Positions 29,165-37,786 are shown, numbered from the stretch's first letter. The stretch is 64,000 nt of DNA from Burkholderia sp. 9120 (GCF_000745015.1 NZ_JQNA01000002.1:3410001-3474000), one strand, 5' to 3'. A program made the numbers and translations. Notes: a model not told the origin generated them from the letters alone.

Positions 29165-29274
29165 GACCAAATCCTCTTGCAGTAAAAAGACGGCTGATTC
29201 AAAGGGTGATGCAGGTTCTGACGCACCGGCGCGTCATGTTGACGACGCGGGCCGGCGCGCTAAAGTCAGAACGG

Positions 29275-30849
29275 TCAGAACGAGTACTTCGCGGTGGCGA
29301 GTACATAGTCGCGATCGGCCAGCGGACGGTTGACCGGGTCCGGCGTGCCGAGGAACTTCGCGTAGACCAGCGCGAGCTGCAGGTTGCTCAGGCGCGTGAA
29401 GGTCACGCCGACCGTCACGCGGTGGTCGCCCACGCCGGTCATCGAACCGAGCGCGCCGGCTAGCGACGACTTGCCGGTGAAGTCGTCCGAGTAGGTGAGC
29501 GGCACGTCGACGTCCCAACCGTTGAAAACGTTCTTGTAGCTGAGCGTCCAGGCCACCTCGAACGCAGCGGCATTGCGCGTGTTGGCGAGCGTGGTGGAGC
29601 CGAGCAGCGGCGTGATGTTGCCGGCGTGAACATACGAGACTTCACCTACCAGCGTCTGCGAGGCGGCGAGGAAGGTCGGGCCGATCGAATAGATCGCGGA
29701 CAGGTTCGATTGCCAGACGTCGCCGCGCGTGGACTGCGCGCCGAGCGGCGTGTTGACGAGCACGGCCGCGCCCTGGCGGTACGAGGTTTCGCCCGCGACG
29801 TTCACGCCGTTCAGATCGGTCGAGAAGCTCAGGCCGGTGAGCTTGATGTTGTCGAAGAACTTCTCCTGATACGACAGCGTGGGGAAGTACGTCGTCACGA
29901 CACTGGGATTCATGTCGTTGTAGTGCAGGTAGTAAGCGCCGATCTCGGTGTCGCCGAGTACTCGCCAGCGTGCGCCGAGACCCCATTGGCCGCTATTGCC
30001 GGGACGACTGTCGGGAGCACGCGGGATCTGCACCCCGCCGGGTCCGATGATGTATTCAGCGCCTGGGCCGACCACGTCGGAATAGCTCATGTAGCTGCCC
30101 GGCGCACTCAGTTGATTCGGCTGGAACGAGAACTGGTAGTAGCCGAGCAGGCTGAAGTTCGGCGCGATCTGCCATTGCGTCGAGATCTGCGGCACCGGCA
30201 ACAGAATGTCTTTGACTTCCGCGCCGGCGACGAACGATTTGGTCGCGTCGGCCGGGCCTTGCGCGCCCGCGATGTTCGGGAAGAACACGCTCTCGCCCCA
30301 CGCCACGACCTGATCGCCGACCTTCACGTTCAGGCTCGTGCCGCCCAGTTTGAAGGTGTTGTAGACGTAAGCGGCGAGCAGTTGCGTGCGGCCGCCCGCC
30401 CAGTAGTTGGCCTGTTCGGTGAAGTTGTTGTACACGCCGCCGTGATTCACGGTGCCGGGCGCGTCGTTGTAGTTGGAGTGCTGATACGCCTGATCGTAGA
30501 ACGTGTCGGCGCGGACGAAGACGCCCCAGTCGTCGTGCTTCAGGTTCACTTCGCCGAGCACGCTCACCTGGTTTTCAATCAGCTTGTTCTTGCCAAAATT
30601 GCGGTCGCCGTCGTCGCCGTTGATGTTCGCGGGCGTCAGCAGATTGCCGCTCGGCGCACGCGTGCGCATGCCCAGACCGTAACCGAGCGTGAAGGTGTAA
30701 TCGAGCGTAGTGTCGACGCCGAGATTGACCGTGTCGCCCGCGTAAGCGGGTGCGACGGTTAGCGTCGCCGCTGTCAGCATGGCGAGTTTGCATGCCGCGC
30801 ACACCGCGCGCAGTGCCGGTGCGCGCTCCTGTGTTCCGTTGATCTGCAT
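29275..30849 (-). CDS. DUF1302-family outer-membrane protein
   Basis: This 524-residue protein has an N-terminal signal peptide (cleavage near AYA-GD, residues ~36-38). The mature part alternates polar and aromatic residues and ends in Phe (ATAKYSF), the usual end of an outer-membrane beta-barrel. It fits the DUF1302 family. The start is supported by a GGAGACAGG site just before the ATG. A candidate operator (30918-30935) lies 69 nt upstream. It is co-oriented with the DUF1329 gene 110 bp downstream. With the permease and Asp-box protein it could form a trans-envelope route for steroids. Confidence 0.84.
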   Translation of the reverse strand: MQINGTQERAPALRAVCAACKLAMLTAATLTVAPAYAGDTVNLGVDTTLDYTFTLGYGLGMRTRAPSGNLLTPANINGDDGDRNFGKNKLIENQVSVLGEVNLKHDDWGVFVRADTFYDQAYQHSNYNDAPGTVNHGGVYNNFTEQANYWAGGRTQLLAAYVYNTFKLGGTSLNVKVGDQVVAWGESVFFPNIAGAQGPADATKSFVAGAEVKDILLPVPQISTQWQIAPNFSLLGYYQFSFQPNQLSAPGSYMSYSDVVGPGAEYIIGPGGVQIPRAPDSRPGNSGQWGLGARWRVLGDTEIGAYYLHYNDMNPSVVTTYFPTLSYQEKFFDNIKLTGLSFSTDLNGVNVAGETSYRQGAAVLVNTPLGAQSTRGDVWQSNLSAIYSIGPTFLAASQTLVGEVSYVHAGNITPLLGSTTLANTRNAAAFEVAWTLSYKNVFNGWDVDVPLTYSDDFTGKSSLAGALGSMTGVGDHRVTVGVTFTRLSNLQLALVYAKFLGTPDPVNRPLADRDYVLATAKYSF

Positions 30850-30917
30850 CCTGTCTCCTCTGTGGTCACGTCTGAAATTTGTTGTGATCAGAGGTTAGGG
30901 GCCACGTGCAGGGCGGG

Positions 30918-30935
30918 AATCGTCAAAACGGACTA
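30918..30935 (-). promoter_or_regulatory. Candidate steroid-regulon operator, copy d
   Basis: On the minus strand this reads TAGTC-CGTTT-TGACGATT. It lies 69 nt upstream of the DUF1302 start. It is the most divergent copy, with T for A at the first base after the spacer and T for G at the end. Confidence 0.45.
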
Positions 30936-30977
30936 GTCGCTTGTCCTGGGGGGGCGCGGGCCGTGCGCGCGTGTGCT

Positions 30978-31769
30978 TTACGTGGTCGACTGGCGAAGCT
31001 GGCCGCTCGCGGCGAGAAAGGCCGGCACTTCGCCACCGCCTTCGAGAATCAGGTTGCTGCCCGATGCGTAGGTCGCGTGCGGCGAGGCGAGGAACAGGCA
31101 GGCGGACGCGATATCGGCGGGCTGCGCGAGGCGGCCGGCGGGAATCGTCGCGGTAATGCCGGCGAGTGCGTTGTGCGCGTCCGCCGCCGACGAGCCGGTG
31201 TGGCCGCTGGTGGCGGCTTCGGTTTCCACGAGACTCGGGCTCACCGCGCAGACGCGCACTTTCGGCGCCCATTCGACGGCGAGCGAGCGCACCGCATTGA
31301 GCAGGCCCGCTTTGGCCGCGCCGTAAGCCGCCGTGCCGGGCGACGCACGCAAGCCGCTCACGCTGCCGATGAACAGCAGTACGCCGCCTTCGCTTTGCCG
31401 CTGCATGCGTGCGTTGGCGCGTTGCGCGAGTTGCAGCGGCGCGAGCAGGTTCAGGCGGATCACCGCCTCGGTGAAGCGCGGCGAGGCGTCGGCGGCGAGT
31501 GCGAACGGCGCGCCGCCCGCGTTGTTGATCACCACGTCGAGGCGGCCGGTTTCGTGTTCGATCTGCGCGAGCAGGGCGTCGATCGCGTCGATGTCGCGCA
31601 CGTCGGCGGCGATGAAACGGGAGGCTAAATCGGGTGCGTGTGCATCGGTGCGTCCGCACACATAAACCGTGGCGCCTGCTTCGACAAACGCCTGCGCGAT
31701 GCCTGCACCGATTCCTTTCGTGCCGCCCGTCACCAGCACGACCTTGCCGCTGTAATCGAATCCCGTCAT
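30978..31769 (-). CDS. SDR-family dehydrogenase (hydroxysteroid dehydrogenase-like)
   Basis: This 263-residue classical SDR has the cofactor loop TGGTKGIG near residue 15 and NNAGG near 85. The catalytic Ser is in FIGSVSG near 135 and YGAAKAG (Tyr/Lys) is near 150. The frame opens at an ATG at 31784, but a GGAGACA ribosome binding site lies inside that extension, so the ATG at 31769 is the start. It is divergent from hsaD across a region holding an inverted repeat and a candidate operator. Hydroxysteroid oxidation is the likely role; position and stereochemistry cannot be read. Confidence 0.82.
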   Translation of the reverse strand: MTGFDYSGKVVLVTGGTKGIGAGIAQAFVEAGATVYVCGRTDAHAPDLASRFIAADVRDIDAIDALLAQIEHETGRLDVVINNAGGAPFALAADASPRFTEAVIRLNLLAPLQLAQRANARMQRQSEGGVLLFIGSVSGLRASPGTAAYGAAKAGLLNAVRSLAVEWAPKVRVCAVSPSLVETEAATSGHTGSSAADAHNALAGITATIPAGRLAQPADIASACLFLASPHATYASGSNLILEGGGEVPAFLAASGQLRQSTT

Positions 31770-31796
31770 TGCCGCTGTCTCCATTCGTTCGTGTGG

Positions 31797-31904
31797 GGCC
31801 GATGGTAGGAGAAATGCGGCGGCGCCTCGTAGTCTGAAAAGACGATGCCGACGCTCGCCCGCGCGCCGATGATGGTTGCGCTGGTGATGTTCCTACCATC
31901 GGCC
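31797..31904. promoter_or_regulatory. Divergent promoter region with 14-bp inverted repeat and operator copy c
   Basis: Perfect 14-bp inverted arms, GGCCGATGGTAGGA at 31797-31810 and its complement at 31891-31904, bracket 80 bp. Between them, at 31830-31847, sits TAGTC-TGAAA-AGACGATG, the candidate operator. The region separates the SDR gene (minus strand) from hsaD (plus strand), so one regulator could control both directions. Confidence 0.5.
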
Positions 31905-31940
31905 GCGCCGGAGAGCGCGGCGCGAGACCGCAACCGTGTT

Positions 31941-31990
31941 GCATGGACCGCAGTAGGCGCAGGAGCGCCGAGCCCGGTCGAAGGAGACAA
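31941..31990 (+). repeat. Hairpin leader repeat upstream of hsaD
   Basis: A 50-nt relative of the 18214/18264 repeats. It begins GCATGGACC, has a GGCGC-AGGA-GCGCC stem, continues GGTCGA and ends in the AAGGAGACAA ribosome binding site 6 nt before the hsaD ATG. The outer arms are less well conserved than at 18264. Confidence 0.55.
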
Positions 31991-31996
31991 GTGCGC

Positions 31997-32875
31997 ATGA
32001 CCGCAACGCCCACCGGCTTCCAGGAAGCCACACCGAAAGCCCGCACGCCTTCGGAAGCGCCCGTCGGGATTTTCACGGAGGCGCCCGGCGGCCTCACGCT
32101 CCATCACTTCGAAGCCGGCAGCGGCGCGCCCGTCGTGTTCATTCACGGCAGCGGACCCGGCGCAAGCGGCTTCAGTAATTTCAAACACAATTACCCGCGT
32201 TTCGCCGCGGCCGGACATCGGGCGATCGTGGTCGATCTGCCGGGTTACGGCGCGTCGTCGAAACCTTCGGACGCGCTCTATACGCTCGACTTCTTCGTCA
32301 AAGCGTTGCGCGCGCAACTAACCGCCAACGGCATCGGCCGCGCCACGTTGCTCGGCAATTCGCTCGGCGGCGCGATCGCGTTGCAATACGCGCTCGACTA
32401 TCCGGACGACGTCGACAGTCTGATCATGATGGCGCCGGGCGGTGTCGAAGAGCGCGAAACGTACTTCAAAATGGACGGCATCCAGAAGATGGTGTCGCTG
32501 TTCACGAACCGGCAGATGAACCGGTTGACCCTGCGTCAACTGCTCGAAATGCTGGTCTACGACCGCAGCCTCGTGACCGACGCGCTGGTCGACGAACGCC
32601 TGCGCGTGTGCGAACAACAGCCGCCCGAAGTGCTGTCGACCATGCGCGTGCCGAATCTCACCGGACGTCTCGCCGAACTGCAATGTCCCGTGCTCGGTTT
32701 CTGGGGCAGCGACGATCGCTTCAATCCGGCCAGCGGCGCGATGCGTTTTCTCGAACACTGCGCCGACGCGCGCTTTGTGCTGATGAATCGCTGCGGCCAT
32801 TGGGTGATGGTCGAGCATCGCGAGTACTTCAATCGCGAATGTCTGGAATTTCTCGCGGACAGGCGCGCCGCTTGA
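31997..32875 (+). CDS. hsaD: Meta-cleavage product hydrolase, HsaD/TesD-like
   Basis: This 292-residue alpha/beta hydrolase has a complete triad: Ser122 in GNSLGG, Asp240 in GSDDRFNP and His268 in CGHWVMVEH. The oxyanion HGSGPGASG motif at residues 50-58 and the NRCGHW segment are those of C-C hydrolases (BphD, HsaD, TesD). These hydrolyse the ring-A meta-cleavage product (4,9-DSHA) to HIP and 2-hydroxyhexadienoate. The first ~25 residues are a non-conserved extension. The start is fixed by AAGGAGACAA. It joins the HsaC product to FadD3 (HIP) and HsaE (dienoate). Confidence 0.9.
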   Translation: MTATPTGFQEATPKARTPSEAPVGIFTEAPGGLTLHHFEAGSGAPVVFIHGSGPGASGFSNFKHNYPRFAAAGHRAIVVDLPGYGASSKPSDALYTLDFFVKALRAQLTANGIGRATLLGNSLGGAIALQYALDYPDDVDSLIMMAPGGVEERETYFKMDGIQKMVSLFTNRQMNRLTLRQLLEMLVYDRSLVTDALVDERLRVCEQQPPEVLSTMRVPNLTGRLAELQCPVLGFWGSDDRFNPASGAMRFLEHCADARFVLMNRCGHWVMVEHREYFNRECLEFLADRRAA

Positions 32876-32948
32876 GGCATCCTGCAGGCTGCGGCGCTGC
32901 ATAGATCGACGCGGTCCGGCAATCCCACTACAACACGAAGGAGACGGT

Positions 32949-33734
32949 ATGGCATTTCCCCATCAACTGTTCGACATGAGCGGCAAGGTGGCCGCGATCA
33001 CCGGCGGCGCGCGCGGCATCGGCGCACAAACCGCGCGCACGCTGGCGGCGGCCGGTTCGGCCATCGCGGTGCTCGACGTGCTGACGGAAGCGGGCGAGCA
33101 ACTGGTCGCCGAGATCAACGAGTCGGGCGGCAAGGCGGCGTTCTGGAAGATGGACGTCACGCAGGAAAACGACGTGCAGCGCGTGTTCGGCGAAATCGCC
33201 GCGCGCTTCGGCCGGCTCGACGCGCTGGTGAATAACGCGGGCATTGAAGGCGCGAATCTGCCGACGCACGAAATGACGCTGCAGCAATGGCAGAAAGTCA
33301 TCGACGTGAACGTGACCGGCGTGTTCCTCTGCACCAAGTACGCAATTCCGCACCTGCTGACCGCGGGCGGCGGGTCGATCGTGAATCTCTCGTCGATGTA
33401 CGGGCTGGTCGGCGGACCGGACGTGCCCGCGTATCACGCGTCGAAAGGCGCGGTGCGTTTGATGGCGAAGACCGAAGCGATGCTGTACGCGACGCAGAAC
33501 ATTCGCGCGAATTCCGTGCACCCCGGCTTTATCCGCACGCCGCTGCTCGAAGAAGCCTTCGCCAAACTCGGCGACCCGGAGCAGATTTTCGCGCATATGA
33601 AAACGCTCGTGCCGCTCGCGAAGATCGGCGATCCGCAGGATATCGCGGCGGGCATCCTGTATCTGGTGTCGCCGGCCGGCCGCTATGTGACGGGCACGGA
33701 ACTGGTGATCGACGGCGGCTACACCGCGCGCTAA
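32949..33734 (+). CDS. SDR-family 3-hydroxysteroid dehydrogenase-like protein
   Basis: This 261-residue classical SDR has the cofactor loop TGGARGIG at about residues 18-25, NNAG near 95, a catalytic Ser in NLSSMYG near 145 and YHASKGA (Tyr/Lys) near 160. Overall it resembles bacterial 3-alpha/3-beta/20-beta-hydroxysteroid dehydrogenases. An AAGGAGACGG site precedes the ATG. It is followed after 9 bp by the ketosteroid isomerase gene. The pairing 3-hydroxysteroid dehydrogenase plus delta-5-isomerase is the classical entry step converting 3-hydroxy-5-ene steroids to 3-keto-4-enes. Confidence 0.82.
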   Translation: MAFPHQLFDMSGKVAAITGGARGIGAQTARTLAAAGSAIAVLDVLTEAGEQLVAEINESGGKAAFWKMDVTQENDVQRVFGEIAARFGRLDALVNNAGIEGANLPTHEMTLQQWQKVIDVNVTGVFLCTKYAIPHLLTAGGGSIVNLSSMYGLVGGPDVPAYHASKGAVRLMAKTEAMLYATQNIRANSVHPGFIRTPLLEEAFAKLGDPEQIFAHMKTLVPLAKIGDPQDIAAGILYLVSPAGRYVTGTELVIDGGYTAR

Positions 33735-33743
33735 GGAGGACGG

Positions 33744-34136
33744 ATGAACACCAGTGAAACAATGAAGGCGCGTCTGCTCGACTATATCGAAGCGTTCAAC
33801 GCGGCCGACGCCGCGCGCGTCGCGGCGCTGTTCGCCGATAACGCGACGATCGAAGATCCGGTCGGCACGCCGCTCAAGGAAGGCCGCAGTGAGGTCGACG
33901 CGTTCTACGCGTACGCGACCTCGGTGGGCGCGCGGCTTGAACTGATGGCGCCGCCGCGCGGCTCGCATGGCCAGAGCGCGTCGATCAGCTTTCGCGTGCA
34001 TATCGCGACGCAGGACGGGCAGCCCGCTTATATCGACGTGACCGACGTGATGGATTTCGACGTCGCCGGCAAGATCGTGCGCATGCGCGCGTATTGGGGC
34101 GCCGACGATTACCACCTCACGGAGCGCGCGGCTTGA
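33744..34136 (+). CDS. ksi: Steroid delta-5-3-ketosteroid isomerase
   Basis: This 130-residue NTF2/SnoaL-fold protein matches the ketosteroid isomerase family in length. The catalytic residues can be placed: Tyr14 (oxyanion hole), Asp38 in TIEDPVG (general base) and Asp101 in VTDVMDFD (second oxyanion donor). Tyr14 and Asp38 have the same numbers as in the Comamonas testosteroni enzyme. It moves the C5-C6 double bond to C4-C5 in 3-ketosteroids. A strong TAAGGAGGACGG site precedes the ATG, and the gene is coupled to the upstream SDR. Confidence 0.92.
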   Translation: MNTSETMKARLLDYIEAFNAADAARVAALFADNATIEDPVGTPLKEGRSEVDAFYAYATSVGARLELMAPPRGSHGQSASISFRVHIATQDGQPAYIDVTDVMDFDVAGKIVRMRAYWGADDYHLTERAA

Positions 34137-34202
34137 TGCGCGGGCTTATGCGCTCAGGTCCGTGTTCACAGCCACACCGGCATTCACATCCGCATTCACG
34201 CC

Positions 34203-34727
34203 ATGGCGCTCTTTGAGTTCAACGGCAAGCGGCCGCGCGTCGACCCGTCCGCGTATGTGCATCCCAACGCGGTACTGATCGGCGACGTGACGATCGGCGC
34301 GTGCTGTTATATCGCGCCGTTCGCGAGCCTGCGCGGCGATTTCGGCGCGGTGGTGGTGGAGCGCGGCAGCAATGTGCAGGACGGTTGCGTGCTGCACACG
34401 GGCGTCAATAACCACTGCTGGCTCGGCGTCGACAGCCATGTGGGTCACGGTGCGATCGTGCACGGCGCGACGCTCGAGCCGAACACGATGATCGGCATGC
34501 ACGCGGTAGTGATGGACGGTGTGGTGGTCGGCGAGGCCAGCATCGTGGCGGCCTGCGCGTTCGTCAAGAAGGACTGGCGGGTGCCGCCGCGCGTGCTGGT
34601 GGCGGGTGTGCCGGGGCGCGTGGCGCGCCTGCTGAGCGACGAGGAGATTCGTGCGAAGTCGTCGGGAACGCGGATGTATCAGCAACTCGCGGCGGACTGT
34701 TTGCGCACGCTGCGCGAAGTGGTGTGA
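34203..34727 (+). CDS. Gamma-carbonic-anhydrase-like hexapeptide protein (PaaY/CaiE type)
   Basis: This 174-residue left-handed beta-helix protein has many hexapeptide-repeat turns (for example HPNAVLIGDVTIGACCYI) and metal-binding His residues in the segments DGCVLHTGVNNHCWLG and SHVGHGAIVHG. Relatives PaaY and CaiE accompany CoA-dependent catabolic operons, and PaaY is a thioesterase that clears dead-end CoA esters. Here it ends the dehydrogenase-isomerase gene group after a 66-bp gap. A housekeeping thioesterase role in steroid CoA metabolism is plausible but unproven. Confidence 0.82.
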   Translation: MALFEFNGKRPRVDPSAYVHPNAVLIGDVTIGACCYIAPFASLRGDFGAVVVERGSNVQDGCVLHTGVNNHCWLGVDSHVGHGAIVHGATLEPNTMIGMHAVVMDGVVVGEASIVAACAFVKKDWRVPPRVLVAGVPGRVARLLSDEEIRAKSSGTRMYQQLAADCLRTLREVV

Positions 34728-34954
34728 CGGCGCGCGGTTCTGTGTTGCGCGCATGCCGCGCGAAATGGGCGTGCTACGTGTTGCCGCTTTGAACGCGCGG
34801 CTTTGCGGCCGGGCACCTTGCTGCCAGTGTCCGGCGAATTCGCCGCGGCCGACCCGCCAATCGGGCCGGCCGCGACTCTACCTGCTTCAGCTTTACTGCT
34901 TTACTGCTTCAGTACTTTATTGCTGTACTGCTGGTCTCCACCCGACGCCTGCCC

Positions 34955-35956
34955 CTACGACACATAGCCCTGCGCGACATTGATCAACTGCACGCGGTTG
35001 CGCACGTTGAACAACTGCCGCAAGCGGCGCAAATGGTAGTCGACGTTATGCGGCGACAGTCCAAGGAAGTACGCGATCTCCTTGTCCCGCTGTCCCTGCA
35101 CGACCGCCCGCAACACCGCATGCTGCAACTCGCTCAGCGTTACGCGCCGCTGCTGCTCGGGCGCGAGACCGATCACGCTCTTCGCGTGCGTCCAGATGAA
35201 TTCGTGGATCGTGTGCGCGAACATCAGCGTTTCGGCCACGATCGACTCCGTCATCCAGCGCGGGTTGCCGATCTCCGCGTTGAAGCACAGGCTGGCGGAC
35301 AGCTCCGGCTCGGGCAGCGGCATCTGCGTGAGAATCCCGCTTTTACGGCCGGTTGCCTCCAGCATGTCGATCAAGCCGCCGAGCCGCTCGCTGCGCATTT
35401 GTGCGCGCGGCAGGTCGGCGCGCATGTCGGCCGTATTCCAGAGGAACGGCAGACCGGTCGGTGACGCCGACGCCACGCGCGGATCGAGCTCGAAATAACG
35501 CTCGCGAAAATAACGCGTGAGCCAGGTCTGCGACTCGTAGCTCGTCAGCACGAACATCGTCTTGTGATGCGCCGACGTGCGCGTAGCCGTATAGCTGAAC
35601 GAATCGAAGCCCAGTTGCTTGATGCGCTGCCGCACAAATTCAATGCGGTCCTGCGCACTGCCAAAACGCACCAGCGGACTGATGACCGGCGCCGCTCGCC
35701 GTGCGGCGGGCGAGGGCGTGCCGATCTCCTCTTCGGTGAAGAGCGTGAGAAAACCGGTGGGCGCCGCGCCTGCCGCGGTACGGCTTGACGCCCTGGGTGC
35801 TTCGGCCGCGTGGGCCGACTTTCCGGGTTGTCGCGTGCCGGCCGGGTAAGCCGGTTGTGCGGACACCACGGAGTTGTATGCCGCCGGCGTATGCCCGGTT
35901 TCGCCTGACGGCGAGCCGGTCAGCCAATGCGGCAGCGCATCGCATTCGTGTTCCAT
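34955..35956 (-). CDS. LuxR-family regulator, candidate steroid regulon regulator
   Basis: This is a 333-residue protein. The C-terminal 65 residues form a GerE/LuxR helix-turn-helix (ELQHAVLRAVVQGQRDKEIA, then LSPHNVDYHLRRL). The middle region (about 110-250) resembles an autoinducer-binding-like domain with conserved Trp/Phe residues, and the N-terminus is a low-complexity linker. The ATG at 35956 with an upstream GGAG is preferred over a TTG at 35998. The only known parallel offered by context is TeiR, a LuxR-type activator of testosterone degradation in Comamonas. It ends the steroid region and no luxI gene is present, so a steroid ligand is more likely than a homoserine lactone. Confidence 0.78.
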   Translation of the reverse strand: MEHECDALPHWLTGSPSGETGHTPAAYNSVVSAQPAYPAGTRQPGKSAHAAEAPRASSRTAAGAAPTGFLTLFTEEEIGTPSPAARRAAPVISPLVRFGSAQDRIEFVRQRIKQLGFDSFSYTATRTSAHHKTMFVLTSYESQTWLTRYFRERYFELDPRVASASPTGLPFLWNTADMRADLPRAQMRSERLGGLIDMLEATGRKSGILTQMPLPEPELSASLCFNAEIGNPRWMTESIVAETLMFAHTIHEFIWTHAKSVIGLAPEQQRRVTLSELQHAVLRAVVQGQRDKEIAYFLGLSPHNVDYHLRRLRQLFNVRNRVQLINVAQGYVS

Positions 35957-36140
35957 GAAACGGTAGCTCCAGCGTTCGAAACGCGTGAAAGACGACAACC
36001 TGAATGATTAGCTATTTCCAAAAATTACGGTAGCCGGTTCCTTGCTATCATTTTTGATTTCTTGCTCCGATAGTTGACCGGCAACTCGGGTGTGGCGGGC
36101 TTCTTTCATTGGCATACGGCACCTCCTGGGAATAGACGTC

Positions 36141-36840
36141 ATGGCACGAATTCCAAAGCTGACAACGACGCTCGCCGACGATCGCTACATGGCGGGCCAA
36201 AACCTGGTGTCGAGCGTCGACCGCCCGTGGCGGCATCGGGTGTTGCGCTCGTATCTCGAACCGAACGAGCAGGCACTGCTGGAGGCGCCCGGCTTGCAGG
36301 ACCTCACGCCGATGAGGCTCGCGAGCGGCGCCGAGCATCTCGAACGCAATCTGAACGGACGCTAGGAGAGCGCGGATCTGCGGGTGGGCGACGTCTGGTT
36401 CGTGCCGCCCGTGCCGATCTCGCGGCGCTGGCGCTCGATCAGCGACGCGCCGCTGTCGACCGTTCACCTGCATATCGAGCGCAGCCTGATCGACAGCGTC
36501 GCGCTGGTGCCGCGGCGGATTCGCCGTGTGACCGACTACATTCGCGCGAACCTCGTCGGCGATCTGGCGATCTGGCGATCTGGCGATCAGCGAACTGGTC
36601 GCGCAGGCCGGGCTGAGCCGTTTTCATTTTGCGCGGGTGTTTCGCCACGAGACCGGCGAGACGCCGCATCAGTTCGTGGCGCGTTTACGGCCCGAGGAAG
36701 CGGCGAGACTGCTGCGCGCCACCGATCAGACTGTGCTGCAGATTGCTCTTACGGTTGGTTTCGAGAACGCCAGTCATTTCTCCGTGCAGTTCAAGCGTGG
36801 CTACGGCGTGACGCCGCTTGCTTACCGGCTGCGCGGCTGA
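36141..36840 (+). pseudogene. AraC-family regulator, broken by a stop codon and a repeat-expansion frameshift
   Basis: The N-terminal part reads from 36141 to an in-frame TAG at 36363-36365. The same frame then continues as a cupin-like segment and enters the first AraC helix (RRIRRVTDYIRANLVGDLAI). At 36558-36581 the octamer GGCGATCT occurs three times, plus a variant fourth. Removing 16 nt restores SELVAQAGLSRFHFARVF directly joined to FRHETGETPHQFV and the rest of the AraC domain to 36840. Two lesions mean this gene should not make a functional regulator, unless the repeat length varies between cells and the TAG is suppressed. Confidence 0.85.
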
Positions 36841-37342
36841 TGGTACGGATTGCGCGGCGGCAGGGGTGACCAGCGGGCCGGCAGACAAAGTTCGGGTCGC
36901 CGCCGACGCTTAAGTAAACTAGTTGAAGGCGCCGGATATCAACCGGTGTCGCCGCCGGGCGGCATGACGATTTTGCGCTGCCGCACCGCGCTGCCGCCAT
37001 GAGTGTGGCGGCGGGCCGTGGGTCGCTCACCGGGGCAAGCAAGCCGATGAATCGTCCTGAGGGTAATCACGCACCTTGCGCAGTGTGCTGTGCATTGCGC
37101 GGCTTGCAAACTACGAACTTTCGTGGCCGAGGATGCTTGAAGCTGGCATGGGGCGGGCGTCCCACGATTTAGGCCGCATAGCGGACACGTCGCATCAACT
37201 GGTCCAACTGGCCTGACCAGATGGCGGGCAACTGTATCTGTCGAAGCCTTGCATCGGACGACAGAATAGGCCGCCTGCAGCATGGCCCCTTTGCCTGCGT
37301 CCGACCGACCCTTTCATCAACCGTCTCACCGGATATCTAGCG
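36841..37342. other. Intergenic region without recognisable gene
   Basis: This is 502 bp between the AraC pseudogene and the DUF3830 gene. I see no coding frame with family features, no tRNA and no clear terminator. It is GC-rich with short GC palindromes around GCCGCCGGGCGGC (36950-36965) only. Confidence 0.5.
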
Positions 37343-37768
37343 ATGACCCGACTCCGAATCACCTCCTGCGGCCACGTTTTTACCGCCGAAACTCATCCCG
37401 ACGCGCCGGCAACCGTCGCCGCTTTTCTGAAGCTGCTGCCGTACCGTCAGAAGATCATTCACGTGCGCTGGAGCGGCGAAGGCTGCTGGGTGCCGCTCGG
37501 CGATTTCAAACTCGAGAACGACGGCGCGGCGGTCGGCTTCGAGAATCACACGAGCCATCCGTCGGTTGGCGACATTCTGTTTTACCCCGGCGGCTATAGC
37601 GAAACCGAGATCATTCTCGCGTACGGTTCGTGCTGTTTCGCGAGCAAGATGGGGCAGCTCGCGGGCAACCATTTCCTGACCATCGTCGAAGGACAGGACA
37701 AGCTGCGTGAGCTCGGCACCAAGGTGTTGTGGGAAGGCGCACAGGACGTGCTGTTCGAGAAGATCTGA
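37343..37768 (+). CDS. DUF3830 family protein (cyclophilin-like fold)
   Basis: This 141-residue soluble protein has the features of DUF3830: an N-terminal strand TRLRITSCGHVFTAE, the segment VRWSGEGCWVPLG near residue 50, and GDILFYPGGYSETEIILAYG near 80. The family adopts a cyclophilin-like barrel and is usually found near transporter or amidohydrolase genes; its activity is unknown. The gene stands alone between the AraC remnant and the converging transporter genes. A hairpin follows the stop. Confidence 0.8.
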   Translation: MTRLRITSCGHVFTAETHPDAPATVAAFLKLLPYRQKIIHVRWSGEGCWVPLGDFKLENDGAAVGFENHTSHPSVGDILFYPGGYSETEIILAYGSCCFASKMGQLAGNHFLTIVEGQDKLRELGTKVLWEGAQDVLFEKI

Positions 37769-37786
37769 ACGCGCGATAAAGCGCAA

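Noticed and set aside
34728..34954. Short TACTGC-like repeats near 34890-34935
   Set aside because: Irregular and only a few units, in a short gap after converging genes. No structure or coding signal supports a function.
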